From assembly GCF_900198405.1 (NCBI RefSeq), contig NZ_FZMR01000010.1, positions 1 to 64,000 on the forward strand: 64,000 nt of DNA. The letters run 5' to 3'. A program made the position numbers and the translations under genes. The stretch is from Helicobacter cetorum (GTDB lineage: Bacteria > Campylobacterota > Campylobacteria > Campylobacterales > Helicobacteraceae). Numbering within the stretch: position 1 is the first letter of the stretch; each line of letters opens with the position of its first letter. The notes under the pieces are model-generated. The model saw nothing but the letters and a program-made list of their open reading frames with translations, did not search any database and was not told where the DNA came from. Positions 27,754 to 37,403 of the stretch are shown piece after piece.

Positions 27754-30700
27754 ATGATAGAAAAAATCATTGATTTAAGCGTTAAAAACAAGCTTATAAC
27801 AACTCTAGCCACTCTGCTGATTTTCTTAGGCTCTATGTGGGCGATTAAAACCGTGCGCCTTGACGCTTTGCCTGATTTAAGCCCCGCACAAGTGGTCGTG
27901 CAAATCACCTACCCTAACCAAAGCCCAAAAATTGTGCAAGAGCAAGTTACTTATCCGTTAGTTTCCACTTTTATGAGTATTGCTAATATTGACACGGTTA
28001 GGGGCATTTCTAGCTATGAAAGCGGATTGATTTACATCATTTTTAAAGATGGCGTGGATTTATACTGGGCTAGAGATAGAGTCTTAGAGCAATTAAATAG
28101 AGTAGGCAACTTACCTAAAGACGCTAAAGTAGAAATAGGAAGCGATTCTACTTCTATTGGCTGGGCGTATCAATATGCCTTGCATAGCGATAGCAAGAAT
28201 TTAAGCGATTTGAAAGTCTTACAAGATTTTTATTACCGCTACGCACTTTTAGGCGTTGATGGGGTGAGCGAAGTAGCAAGTGTAGGAGGCTTTGTCAAGG
28301 ATTATGAAGTTACGCTTAAAAATGACGCTTTAGTGCGTTATAACCTAAGCTTAGAGCAAATCACAAATGCGATTAAAAAGTCTAATAACGATACCGGTGG
28401 GGGCATTATCTTAGAAAATGGATTTGAAAAAATCATTCGTGCTTCTGGTTACATTAAAACCTTAAAAGACTTAGAAGAAATTGTGGTTAAAAAAGAAGGG
28501 GCAATCCCTTTAAAAATCAAAGACATTGCGAGCGTGAGATTAACGCCAAAACCACGAAGGGGGGCGGCAAATTTAAATGGCGATAAGGAAGTGGTGGGCG
28601 GAATTGTTATGGTGCGCTATCACGCTGATACCTATAAAGTTCTCAAAGCCATTAAAGAAAAAATCGCTACTTTACAAGCGAGTAACCCTGATGTGAAAAT
28701 CACAAGCGTGTATGATAGAAGCGAGTTGATTGAAAAAGGCATTGATAATTTAGTGCATACGCTCATAGAAGAAAGCGTGATTGTTTTAATCATTATTGCG
28801 ATTTTCTTGTTGCATTTTAGAAGTGCGTTAGTGGTGATTATCACTCTACCCTTAACCGTATGTATTTCTTTCTTGCTTATGAGATATTTTAATATTGAAG
28901 CAAGCATTATGAGTTTGGGGGGCATTGCGATTGCTATAGGGGCTATGGTAGATGCCGCCATTGTTATGGTAGAAAACGCTCACAAGCATTTGCAACACAT
29001 TGATATGAATGACAACACTCAAAGAGTGAATGGTATTATGGAAGGGGTTAAGCATGTAGGTGGGGCGATATTCTTTGCTTTAATGATTATTGTGGTCTCT
29101 TTCTTGCCAATTTTCGCACTCACCGGTCAAGAGGAAAAACTTTTTGCCCCTTTAGCTTATACCAAAACCTTTGCCATGCTAGTAGGAGCATTATTATCTA
29201 TTACAATAGTCCCCATTTTAATGGTATGGCTCATTAAAGGGCGGATTTTAGAAGAATCTAAAAACCCTATTAACGCCTTTTTCATCAAAATTTATGGCGT
29301 GTGCTTGAATTTTGTCCTTAAGTTTAGATACGCCTTTTTAGCACTTAGCGTGCTAGGTTTAGGGGGCTTGTATTTCACTTATAAGAAACTCCACTGGGAA
29401 TTTATACCCCAAATCAATGAAGGGGTTATTATGTATATGCCTGTAACGACTAATGGCGTAGGCATTGATGTCGCCCTAGAATATTTGAAAAAAAGCAATA
29501 CCGCCATTAAACAACTAGATTTTGTCAAACAAGTCTTTGGTAAAGTGGGGCGTTCTAACACTAGCACTGATGCGGCAGGACTAGCAATGATAGAAACTTA
29601 CATTGAATTAAAACCACAAAGCGAATGGAAAGAAAAGCTTAGTTATAAAGAAGTGAGAGACAAATTAGAAAAAACCTTACAATTAAAAGGCTTGACTAAT
29701 TCATGGACTTACCCCATTCGTGGCAGAACTGACATGCTCTTAACCGGTATTAGAACGCCTTTAGGCATCAAGCTCTATGGTAATGACACGGATAAATTAC
29801 AAGAATTAGCCATACAAATGGAGCAACAGCTTAAAACCCTAAAAGAGAGCTTATCTGTCTTTGCAGAGCGTTCTAACAATGGCTACTACATCACACTAGA
29901 TTTGAATGATGAAAATCTAGCTCGTTATGGCGTGAATAAAAGTGCGGTATTAGATACCATTAAATTCGCCCTAGGTGGTGCTACGCTCACAACCATGATA
30001 AATGGTGTAGAAAGCTACCCTATCTCTTTACGCTTAGAAGACACAGACAGAAACACGATTGAGAAATTAAAAAATCTCTATATCAAAACCGCCTACAATT
30101 ACATGCCCTTAAAAGAATTTGCCCATGTGTATTATGATAACTCTCCGGCGGTGTTAAAAAGCGAAAAGGGCTTGAATGTGAATTTCATTTACATAGTGCC
30201 ACAAAATGGCGTAAGCTCTGATGCCTACAGACAACTAGCCATAAAAGCGTTAGAAAAAGTGAAATTACCTAGTGGGTATTATTATGAATTTAGTGGCGAA
30301 AGCAAGTATTTAGAAGATGCGTTTAAGACTTTACAATACATCGTGCCGGTGAGTATCTTTATCATCTTTATTCTCATTGTCTTTGCTTTAAAGAATTTCA
30401 CTAACTCCTTATTATGCTTTTTCACTCTACCTTTTGCGTTCTTAGGGGGGTTAATCTTTATGAATGTGATGGGCTTTAATATGAGTATAGCGGCGTTAGT
30501 GGGCTTTTTAGCCCTTTTGGGGGTGGCGAGTGAAACGGCTATTGTAATGATTATCTATTTAGAAGATGCCTACCAAGCGTTTATTAAAACACCCTTAGTA
30601 GAACAAACTAGTAGCAAACTAAAAGACGCTATCATGCATGGAGCGGTGCTTAGGGTAAGACCCAAGCTTATGACCTTTTTTAGCATTCTAGCATCACTTA

Positions 30701-30852
30701 TTCCTATTATGTATAGTCATGGCACAGGAAGTGAGATTATGAAATCTATTGCTGCCCCCATGCTAGGGGGCATGATGAGTAGCGTTGTCTTAACGCTTTT
30801 TATTATCCCCACAGCGTATTTTGTGATTAAGAATGTGAGAATTAAAAAATAA
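27754..30852 (+). CDS. czcA: Heavy-metal RND transporter (CzcA/CusA type)
   Basis: This is a 1032-residue inner-membrane pump with twelve predicted membrane segments. Typical HME-RND blocks are present: DALPDLSPAQVVVQ near residue 35, the TM4 motif GAMVDAAIVMVENAHKH near 393, and a matching duplicated half with GVASETAIVMIIYLEDA near 920. It expels metal, most likely copper, by proton exchange. It is followed by a strong terminator and then a response-regulator gene. Confidence 0.94.
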   Translation: MIEKIIDLSVKNKLITTLATLLIFLGSMWAIKTVRLDALPDLSPAQVVVQITYPNQSPKIVQEQVTYPLVSTFMSIANIDTVRGISSYESGLIYIIFKDGVDLYWARDRVLEQLNRVGNLPKDAKVEIGSDSTSIGWAYQYALHSDSKNLSDLKVLQDFYYRYALLGVDGVSEVASVGGFVKDYEVTLKNDALVRYNLSLEQITNAIKKSNNDTGGGIILENGFEKIIRASGYIKTLKDLEEIVVKKEGAIPLKIKDIASVRLTPKPRRGAANLNGDKEVVGGIVMVRYHADTYKVLKAIKEKIATLQASNPDVKITSVYDRSELIEKGIDNLVHTLIEESVIVLIIIAIFLLHFRSALVVIITLPLTVCISFLLMRYFNIEASIMSLGGIAIAIGAMVDAAIVMVENAHKHLQHIDMNDNTQRVNGIMEGVKHVGGAIFFALMIIVVSFLPIFALTGQEEKLFAPLAYTKTFAMLVGALLSITIVPILMVWLIKGRILEESKNPINAFFIKIYGVCLNFVLKFRYAFLALSVLGLGGLYFTYKKLHWEFIPQINEGVIMYMPVTTNGVGIDVALEYLKKSNTAIKQLDFVKQVFGKVGRSNTSTDAAGLAMIETYIELKPQSEWKEKLSYKEVRDKLEKTLQLKGLTNSWTYPIRGRTDMLLTGIRTPLGIKLYGNDTDKLQELAIQMEQQLKTLKESLSVFAERSNNGYYITLDLNDENLARYGVNKSAVLDTIKFALGGATLTTMINGVESYPISLRLEDTDRNTIEKLKNLYIKTAYNYMPLKEFAHVYYDNSPAVLKSEKGLNVNFIYIVPQNGVSSDAYRQLAIKALEKVKLPSGYYYEFSGESKYLEDAFKTLQYIVPVSIFIIFILIVFALKNFTNSLLCFFTLPFAFLGGLIFMNVMGFNMSIAALVGFLALLGVASETAIVMIIYLEDAYQAFIKTPLVEQTSSKLKDAIMHGAVLRVRPKLMTFFSILASLIPIMYSHGTGSEIMKSIAAPMLGGMMSSVVLTLFIIPTAYFVIKNVRIKK

Positions 30853-30864
30853 CCCTTTATATCG

Positions 30865-30896
30865 CCCCCTTATCTTAAGGGGGTAGTCTTTTTTAT
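30865..30896 (+). terminator. Rho-independent terminator after czcA
   Basis: An eight-base stem, CCCCCTTA/TAAGGGGG, with a TCT loop (30865-30883) is followed within five bases by a run of T. It ends the crdA-czcA transcript, so the two-component genes need their own promoter. Confidence 0.88.
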
Positions 30897-30931
30897 CATT
30901 CTTTGAGCCTTCTTTTTGCTACAATACCCCT

Positions 30932-31573
30932 ATGCAAAAAAAGATTTTTTTACTAGAAGATGACTATCTCTTAAGTGAGAGTATCAAGGAATTTTTAGAA
31001 CATTTGGGCTATAAGGTAGCTTGTGCTTTTAATGGCGAAGAAGCTTATGAAATACTTTCTATTGAGCGTTTTCATCTCTTGCTTTTAGATGTGCAAGTGC
31101 CTAAAATGAATAGTTTAGAATTATTTAAAAATATCAAAAACGATTTTTTAATCTCTACGCCTACGATTTTCATCACAGCATTACAAGACAATGCCACTTT
31201 AAAACATGCCTTTAACTTAGGGGCGAGCGATTATTTGAAAAAGCCTTTTGACTTAGATGAATTAGAAGCACGCATTAAACGCTTTTTTAATGATGAGCCT
31301 ATAGAGATTATGCCTAACATTTCTTATTGTAATGGTGTTTTAAATATCCATAATCAACAAGAAGTTTTACAGCCCAAAGTCGCTAAACTTTTAGAATACT
31401 TTTTGGAGCATAAAAATCAAATCATTAGTTCTCAAGTCTTAGAAAATAACCTATGGGAACAGCCTATTGAGGATTCTACTTTACGCACTTATATTAAAGT
31501 GTTGCGTAAGTTTTTAGGCAAAGATTGTATACAAACGCATAAGGGGGTGGGCTATTGTTTTAAACCACTATGA
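30932..31573 (+). CDS. crdR: OmpR-family response regulator, CrdR-like
   Basis: The 213-residue regulator has a receiver domain (acidic pair EDD near 9, phospho-acceptor Asp in LLLDVQVP near 53, Lys in YLKKPF near 102). A winged-helix domain follows with [16 protein letters not shown] and a THKGVGY ending. It is very like H. pylori CrdR, which activates crdA on copper or nitrosative stress. Here it lies beside its probable targets, whereas I recall the H. pylori pair lying near dnaB. It shares overlapping sequence with the sensor gene that follows. Confidence 0.8.
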   Translation: MQKKIFLLEDDYLLSESIKEFLEHLGYKVACAFNGEEAYEILSIERFHLLLLDVQVPKMNSLELFKNIKNDFLISTPTIFITALQDNATLKHAFNLGASDYLKKPFDLDELEARIKRFFNDEPIEIMPNISYCNGVLNIHNQQEVLQPKVAKLLEYFLEHKNQIISSQVLENNLWEQPIEDSTLRTYIKVLRKFLGKDCIQTHKGVGYCFKPL

Positions 31574-32741
31574 GAAAAAATCTCTCAAACTCTTTTTAGG
31601 GGTTTATTTAGGCTCTTCGTTTGTTTTAATGCTGATTATTGGCATTCTATTTTTTAACTACGAAAAAAACATGCAATTAAGAGCCATGCGAATAGATATG
31701 AACGCTACGATACACAAAGCCACTAGCGAAATTATAGAATTACACATGCAATCTCATGGAAAATACCAGCAAGCCCTAGAAACTTTTATTTCACACCATA
31801 CAGATTTAGAAATCGCACTTTTTGATAGCAGACACAATATTCTTTATTCTACGATTAAAAATGCTAAAGAAATTATCAAAAACCATAAAGATATAGGCTT
31901 TTATGAAATTAAAAACAACTATTACCTAATCAGTGATAGGACATTCGCCCATTTAGGCGTGGCTAAAATGCTTTTTAAAAATTCTAAGCCCTTAAATTTT
32001 TCTTCTTTATACCGCAATATTGTTTTGGTGTTTGTAGTGGCGTTTTTATGTGTGATAGGGATTTCTGTTTTCTTGGGGCGTTTGTTTTTAAAGCCCATTA
32101 GAAATGAAATCACTCGCATAGACAATTTTTTAAAAAACACTACGCATGAATTAAACACTCCTATGAGTGCCTTACTTTTATCGTTAAAAACCTTAGAAGA
32201 TAACGAGCAACACCGCCGTATTAAAATAGCCATTAAACGCATGAATTTTTTGTATCGCTCACTCTCTTGCTTAGTTATGCAAGATATTGAGCGTGAATGC
32301 CCCATCATTTTAGATTTAAAAGCCCTCATTATGAAAGAAAACATGCTTTTTAGTGAGATAATAGCCTATCATAAGCTTGAATTTAAAAGTGAGCTTGCCA
32401 TCGTGAAATTTAAAGCTAGGGAGCAAGATTTCATTTCGCTTTATAGCAATTTATTGATGAATGCGATTAAATACAATGTAGTGCATGGGTATATCCATAT
32501 AGAGCTAACGCCTGAGTTTTTGAAAGTTACAAATTTAGGGTATGAAATTCCTAAAGATAAGATTGATGAGCTTACGATTCGCTATGCGCATTTCAATTCT
32601 AGTGTGTTAGGCTATGGTATAGGACTAGACTTGGTTAAAAAGGTATGCGAAAGTTATAAAATGCGTTTAGTCATTCATAGCGAACCTTGTTTAAACAGCT
32701 CGTTTTATGAAAATTCGTTTTGCGTGGTGTTTGAAAACTGA
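31554..32741 (+). CDS. crdS: Sensor histidine kinase, CrdS-like, probable AUU start
   Basis: The kinase core shows the H-box [10 protein letters not shown]-box LMNAIKYN and a short G-box region [12 protein letters not shown]. Two membrane segments flank a periplasmic loop of about 100 residues. The first ATG (31629) would cut off half of the first membrane helix. The open frame upstream ([14 protein letters not shown]...) completes that helix. Between an in-frame stop at 31515 and 31629 there is no ATG, GTG or TTG. ATT at 31554, four bases after AAGGGGGTGG, is the best candidate. The gene then overlaps crdR by 20 bases. Confidence 0.75.
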   Translation: MVLNHYEKKSLKLFLGVYLGSSFVLMLIIGILFFNYEKNMQLRAMRIDMNATIHKATSEIIELHMQSHGKYQQALETFISHHTDLEIALFDSRHNILYSTIKNAKEIIKNHKDIGFYEIKNNYYLISDRTFAHLGVAKMLFKNSKPLNFSSLYRNIVLVFVVAFLCVIGISVFLGRLFLKPIRNEITRIDNFLKNTTHELNTPMSALLLSLKTLEDNEQHRRIKIAIKRMNFLYRSLSCLVMQDIERECPIILDLKALIMKENMLFSEIIAYHKLEFKSELAIVKFKAREQDFISLYSNLLMNAIKYNVVHGYIHIELTPEFLKVTNLGYEIPKDKIDELTIRYAHFNSSVLGYGIGLDLVKKVCESYKMRLVIHSEPCLNSSFYENSFCVVFEN

Positions 32742-32743
32742 AA

Positions 32744-33082
32744 TTAAAATATTTTTTCTAACACATGGCTTTGAGTTAAAAACATATAGAGAATGGTAGG
32801 TATCGTAATGCTTAAAACAAACGCCTTAAAAACTTGGTGTAAAAAGACAACCGACAAAAAAGCGATGATTTCATTAATCCCATAAGGGGGTTCTAAAATT
32901 TGAGTGTCTTTAAAACAATAAACCACTAGCATGCCTATCACTGAACATGATAAAGCCCTGCCTAAATAACGCACAAAATCATTAGGCGGATTTTTAGCAT
33001 TAAATACGATAAAAGGCCAAATGCGAGTGAAATAAGTTGTAAGCATGACCACTAAAATAATGAGTGTAGAATGCTCTAACAT
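32744..33082 (-). CDS. azlD: AzlD-like branched-chain amino acid exporter subunit
   Basis: This is a 112-residue membrane protein with four hydrophobic segments and the AzlD-type sequence TRIWPFIVF...PPNDFVRYLGRAL. AzlD works with AzlC as a small export pair for branched-chain amino acids. It overlaps the azlC gene by 7 bases and converges on the sensor kinase gene with only 2 bases between them. Confidence 0.87.
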   Translation of the reverse strand: MLEHSTLIILVVMLTTYFTRIWPFIVFNAKNPPNDFVRYLGRALSCSVIGMLVVYCFKDTQILEPPYGINEIIAFLSVVFLHQVFKAFVLSITIPTILYMFLTQSHVLEKIF

Positions 33083-33762
33083 TCTAATTTCTTCCTAAAA
33101 AGAATGAGAGCAAGCACCATTAAAATAAGAGCGATAAGTAAAAAATATTTAGCCCCAAAAAGAATTAAACAAATAGTAGCAATAATAATCCCTAGCCATG
33201 CGTTTTTATGGTTAGTGGTGCGTTTGTATTGCTCCATAAACAGCACGATAAAAATCGCTGTCATCACAAAACCCATGCCTTGAGTGTCAAAGGAAAAATG
33301 CGAACCCACTAATGAACCTACTAAACACCCTAAAACCCAATAAGAATGATTAAGTAAAGTGATACTAAAAATAAAATCTTCTTTATTAACCCCTTTCTTA
33401 GGCTCATACAAATTTAATAAGGCAAAGGTTTCATCAGTGAGTGCGTGGGCCAAATAGGGTAAACGCCATTTGGTGTTTTTAAATTTATCTAACATAGAAA
33501 GAGCGTAACAAGTTTGTCTCGCATTCACTAGCAAAGTAACAATAACGACATTCATCAAGCTTGATTGTGTGCTTAAAAGCGTGATAGCCACAAACTGACC
33601 CGCCCCAGCATAGATGAATAACGCCATAAATAAGGCGGTTTTATAATCATAGCCATGTTGGACTAAAAGCACTCCAAAAGTGATTCCCATAAGCAAATAC
33701 CCTAAAAAAATAGAAATGGTATAAGGAAAAGCGTTTTTAAGGGCTTTTAGAAAGTCATGCAT
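33076..33762 (-). CDS. azlC: AzlC-like branched-chain amino acid exporter
   Basis: The 228-residue protein has several membrane helices and AzlC hallmarks: the early LMGITFGVLL, FIYAGAGQFVAI near 50, the NARQTCYALSM segment and the LTDETFAL motif near 108. It forms the larger subunit of an amino acid export pair with AzlD. It follows dnaJ by 10 bases on the same strand. Confidence 0.9.
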   Translation of the reverse strand: MHDFLKALKNAFPYTISIFLGYLLMGITFGVLLVQHGYDYKTALFMALFIYAGAGQFVAITLLSTQSSLMNVVIVTLLVNARQTCYALSMLDKFKNTKWRLPYLAHALTDETFALLNLYEPKKGVNKEDFIFSITLLNHSYWVLGCLVGSLVGSHFSFDTQGMGFVMTAIFIVLFMEQYKRTTNHKNAWLGIIIATICLILFGAKYFLLIALILMVLALILFRKKLEC

Positions 33763-33772
33763 AAAAAAACCT

Positions 33773-34879
33773 TTATTTAAACCAGTCCTTAAATTTAGAA
33801 ATACAAGTTTCTAAAACATTTTTATGCGGTTCGCTTTCATAGCCAAAACTTGCATGCAGTTTTTCTAATAATTCTTGTTGCTCGTTACTCAAGCTTTTAG
33901 GATAAATCACTTTTAATACTACGATTAAACTCCCCCTATAAGAGCTTTGGGGGTCTTTCACGCCTTCATTTTTAAACGCAAAAGTTTGCTTATCTCTAGC
34001 GTTTCTAGGAATTTTTAATTCTAATTCGCCTTTTAAAGACGGCACTTTAATATGAGAACCAAGTGCTATAGAAGTGAAAAAAACCGGAGCTTCAATGATT
34101 AAATCACAGCCTTGCCGTTTAAAATGCTCATCTTCTTTCACTTGTGCTTCTAAATACAAATCCCCTCTTCTACCTTTTATATATTCATTCCCTTTATTTT
34201 GAATAACTAAGCGGTTTTGATTGTCAATGCCTTCAGGAATTGGCACTTCAATTTCTTCATTCTTAAGCGTATAGGTTTTGCCCTTACACGCTTGGCATGG
34301 GGTTTTAATCATTTTGCCCGCCCCCTTACAAGCCCCACAAGTTCTAGCAATACTCATAAAACCTTGACGCATAAACACTTGCCCTTGTCCGTTGCATTGT
34401 TTGCAAGTCTCTAAAGCTTTATCCTTAGCTCCTGTGCCATTACAAACTTCACAAACGCTTTGGTATTGAACCTTAATCGTTTTTTTGCAACCAAAAACCG
34501 CTTCTTTAAAGCTCAATTCAACTGCATGCAAATAATCAGGCTCAATAGAGCTTTTTTGCTTTTTAGCCCCCCTAGTGTTAAACCCAAACGCACTTTCAAA
34601 AATAGAGCCTAAATCTTCAAAAATATCCGAAAAACCACCTTGGCTAAAGCCCCCTTGTTCTACGCCTTGCTTACCATACCTATCGTATAAGGCTCGCTTG
34701 TTTTCATCGCTCAATACCCCATACGCTTCGTTAATAAGCTTGAATTTTTCTTCGGCTTCTTTATCGCCGGCATTTCTATCAGGGTGGTATTTTAAAGCGA
34801 GCTTTCTATAAGATTTTTTGATGGTCTCTTGACTGCTGTGCTGCTCTACTTCTAAAATTTCATAATAACTTAATTCCAC
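33773..34879 (-). CDS. dnaJ: Chaperone DnaJ
   Basis: The 368-residue co-chaperone has all type I DnaJ parts. The J domain has KYHPDRN near 31, the G/F-rich linker runs about 75-100, four CxxCxGxG zinc repeats follow (about 135-200), and then the substrate-binding C-terminal domain. It stimulates DnaK. The start is GTG at 34879; an overlapping ATG just upstream is out of frame. GGAG precedes it. A TAAAAT -10 candidate lies at 34911-34916 on the minus strand. Confidence 0.96.
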   Translation of the reverse strand: MELSYYEILEVEQHSSQETIKKSYRKLALKYHPDRNAGDKEAEEKFKLINEAYGVLSDENKRALYDRYGKQGVEQGGFSQGGFSDIFEDLGSIFESAFGFNTRGAKKQKSSIEPDYLHAVELSFKEAVFGCKKTIKVQYQSVCEVCNGTGAKDKALETCKQCNGQGQVFMRQGFMSIARTCGACKGAGKMIKTPCQACKGKTYTLKNEEIEVPIPEGIDNQNRLVIQNKGNEYIKGRRGDLYLEAQVKEDEHFKRQGCDLIIEAPVFFTSIALGSHIKVPSLKGELELKIPRNARDKQTFAFKNEGVKDPQSSYRGSLIVVLKVIYPKSLSNEQQELLEKLHASFGYESEPHKNVLETCISKFKDWFK

Positions 34880-34910
34880 ATTCGCTCCAAAAATGGCATA
34901 AAAATTTCTT

Positions 34911-34968
34911 ATTTTATCTTAAAAGCTATGGGTTTGCGTGTTTTTCACGCATAAAAACGAGATAAAAT
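34911..34968. promoter_or_regulatory. Divergent promoters with GCGTG hairpin between them
   Basis: The minus strand has TAAAAT at 34911-34916 facing dnaJ, and the plus strand has TAAAAT at 34963-34968 facing the gene at 35001. Between them is an inverted repeat, TGCGTG-TTTTT-CACGCA (34935-34951). The repeat could be an operator or a shared structural element; no known consensus is claimed. Confidence 0.4.
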
Positions 34969-35000
34969 AGACGCCATAAAACTACAATAAAGATAATTCA

Positions 35001-36131
35001 ATGAAACTTTTTTGCATTATGGTTTGTTTTTTAACTTTCTCAAACGCACAGATAATGATGACTTTTGATTCTCAAGCAAATACCAAGCTCGCACGCTCTA
35101 ACGAACAACTTGCTAACATGCTCTATAAGCTCACCGAAAGTTTGCAAGTCTATCAAAATGTGCTTTTGAACAATCAAAACCAGCTTGCAGAAATCAAAAA
35201 GGCTAACAGCACTCTAGCAAGTCAAAGGCGTTTTTTGAATGCGAGTCAAATCCGCCTTATGGATATTAATCCTTTATTAAAACAAAGTGCTTTAGAATTA
35301 GAAAAATTACAAGCCCTAGAAAAACGCTTGAAAGAGAGTGTAGAACAAGAACGCTTAATAGAGCAATCTAAAATGATTTTTTTACAAGAGCATTGCCCCT
35401 ATTTAAGTGATATTAAGTCCTTAAAAGAAGCCACAAATTCTTTAGAAATCCAAGAGCAAAAGAACGCCCTTTTCTTACTCAAAGAGCCTAAAACAGCTAA
35501 TTTACTTTCACAATTAGATTTAATGAGTGCTTCAAAAATCTTGTGCGAACAGGTTTTAGAAAATCAAATGCAAAATGAAAAATTCCACAATAAGACCTTA
35601 GAATACAACGCTTTAGTCAATAAGGATTTTCAAGCTTACCAAGCCTTGCGTTTGAAAAAATTCCACAATGAGCTTAAAAATCAAATTCAAGCCAAAGAAG
35701 ACGCCCTACAAACCTTTTTACCCCTAGAAAAACGCCTAGAGACTTTAAAATCACAATTCTTATGCGACAAAAAACATTTAAAATCATGTGCCAATCAATT
35801 GCAACTCCGCTATCAAAACGCCCTAATAGAGCGAGACAAAGAGTTAAAAAACACTGAGGGCAATAAAGAAAAGCAAGCCCTAATCTTAGCGAATTATGAG
35901 CACACTCTAAAAACCTTAAGCGTAGAATTTTTAAGCGAATTAACTAAACAAATGGCATTTTTAAATGAGACTATGGCATTAAACGCAAAAGTTCTAGCCA
36001 CTCTAGCCAAAGGGCATTCTAAATTTTCCTATCCAAAGCCCTTAATCTCTAGCGATGAAAGGGGCTTAACAAATCCTAAATACATTCACTTAGATTCGCA
36101 TGGATTTCCTAGCTTAGAAAATTTTAAATAA
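35001..36131 (+). CDS. Secreted coiled-coil hypothetical protein
   Basis: The 376-residue product has a short signal peptide ending at SNAQ (residue 17) and is then nearly all long helix with heptad repeats, rich in leucine, glutamate and glutamine. Single cysteines near residues 130-190 and a CDKK...SCANQ pair near 250 could form disulphides. It matches the position of the conserved H. pylori gene after dnaJ. No enzyme motif is seen; a periplasmic structural role is a guess. Confidence 0.8.
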   Translation: MKLFCIMVCFLTFSNAQIMMTFDSQANTKLARSNEQLANMLYKLTESLQVYQNVLLNNQNQLAEIKKANSTLASQRRFLNASQIRLMDINPLLKQSALELEKLQALEKRLKESVEQERLIEQSKMIFLQEHCPYLSDIKSLKEATNSLEIQEQKNALFLLKEPKTANLLSQLDLMSASKILCEQVLENQMQNEKFHNKTLEYNALVNKDFQAYQALRLKKFHNELKNQIQAKEDALQTFLPLEKRLETLKSQFLCDKKHLKSCANQLQLRYQNALIERDKELKNTEGNKEKQALILANYEHTLKTLSVEFLSELTKQMAFLNETMALNAKVLATLAKGHSKFSYPKPLISSDERGLTNPKYIHLDSHGFPSLENFK

Positions 36132-36220
36132 AAGTGGATTAAGTTAAAAAATAAAAATGCCAAGCGTCTTTAATCAAATCATACAAGAGCTAATATGGCA
36201 TAACAAGCGATAGTAAGCCC

Positions 36221-37249
36221 TTAAATAATCACGCCCCCACCAAGCACTACATCATTTTCATAGACTACCAAAGCTTGTCCGCTTGCCACACCATAAAAAG
36301 GCTCTTTAAATTCCACTTCAATCATCTCGCCCTTTAAACTTACGAACGCTTTTGTGGGGATACTTCTATAACGAGCTTTCACTAAATATTCGCCACTTTT
36401 AAAATCTTTCATCAAGGATTTGTTAGTGGCTTTTATAAAATGCGTGGCTAAATCTTCTTTTTTACCCACAACTAGCTCGTTATTCTTAGCATCAATCTTA
36501 AGGACAAAATGCGGTGTATGCGCTCCCTTAACACTAAAACCCTTTCGTTTGCCGATAGTGTATTGCATATAGCCTTTATGCGAACCTACTATCTCGCCTT
36601 GTAAATTCTTGACTACGCCCTCCTTTTCTACCTCAACATGTTGTTTTAAAGTATCAATGTAACTTTTTTCTACAAAGCAAATTTCTTGAGATTCCTTATA
36701 AGTCTCTAAAGTGCCTAAGAAAGGCATCGCTTTTAAAGCTAAAGGTTTAATATCATTTTTCAACAAACCCCCTAAAGGAAACACTAATTTAGCAATCACT
36801 TCATGCTTTAGAGCGTATAAAAAATAGCTTTGGTCTTTAGACTTGTCAAAGGCTTCTTGAATGTAACTGACTTTATCTATCTCTTTAACTCTCGCATAAT
36901 GTCCGGTAGCGATTTTTTCACACCCTAATTTTAGAGCGTAATCTAGGGCTAGTCCAAACTTCATTAAAGGGTTGCATAAAGCACATGGATTAGGGGTTTG
37001 CCCTTTTTCATAAGCTAGGATAAACTCATCATAAACCGCACTTTTAAAATCCTTTTGAAAGTCTAAAACTTCTAAAGGAATGCCTAAAAACTCGCATGCT
37101 TTTTGAGTGTTTTTAATGTATAAGTCATGCTTTTTTTCACTCGCATGGAGTTTGAGATAAATCCCCACTAACTCATGCCCTTGTTCTTTTAAGCTATAAG
37201 CGCTATAAGAGCTATCCACGCCCCCACTTAGTAATACGGCTATTTTCAT
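36221..37249 (-). CDS. mnmA: tRNA-specific 2-thiouridylase MnmA
   Basis: MnmA adds sulphur to U34 of Lys, Glu and Gln tRNAs. The ATP-binding loop [12 protein letters not shown] lies at the N-terminus, the catalytic cysteines are in PNPCALCN near 100 and ESQEICFV near 195, and the C-terminal barrel ends [17 protein letters not shown] start at ATG 37249 (342 residues, the family length). The frame stays open for 31 more codons upstream, but those are unlike the family. It diverges from the autotransporter gene. Confidence 0.94.
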   Translation of the reverse strand: MKIAVLLSGGVDSSYSAYSLKEQGHELVGIYLKLHASEKKHDLYIKNTQKACEFLGIPLEVLDFQKDFKSAVYDEFILAYEKGQTPNPCALCNPLMKFGLALDYALKLGCEKIATGHYARVKEIDKVSYIQEAFDKSKDQSYFLYALKHEVIAKLVFPLGGLLKNDIKPLALKAMPFLGTLETYKESQEICFVEKSYIDTLKQHVEVEKEGVVKNLQGEIVGSHKGYMQYTIGKRKGFSVKGAHTPHFVLKIDAKNNELVVGKKEDLATHFIKATNKSLMKDFKSGEYLVKARYRSIPTKAFVSLKGEMIEVEFKEPFYGVASGQALVVYENDVVLGGGVII

Positions 37250-37344
37250 TTTCCATTCTTTCATTAATTGATTATTGGCTTGTAGTCTAGCACAAAAACC
37301 CTTTATGGTTACCATTTTTAAGCGCTCACATGTCAAACGCATGC

Positions 37345-37381
37345 TAAAATAGCCGATTTATAGGTTATGTGTATTAACCTA
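37345..37381 (+). promoter_or_regulatory. Promoter and leader stem-loop of autotransporter gene
   Basis: TAAAAT at 37345-37350 fits a -10 box. An inverted repeat, TAGGTTA (37361-37367) and TAACCTA (37375-37381) with a 7-base loop, would lie at the very 5' end of the transcript. vacA of H. pylori is known to carry a stabilising 5' stem-loop, so a similar role is possible. Confidence 0.45.
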
Positions 37382-37403
37382 TTATTATACCAAGATAAAG
37401 CCC

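Noticed and set aside
31922..32344. 140-codon minus-strand frame
   Set aside because: It lies opposite the sensor kinase gene whose H- and N-boxes are clear.
36132..36220. Possible terminator between two convergent genes
   Set aside because: No convincing stem with a following T run could be found.
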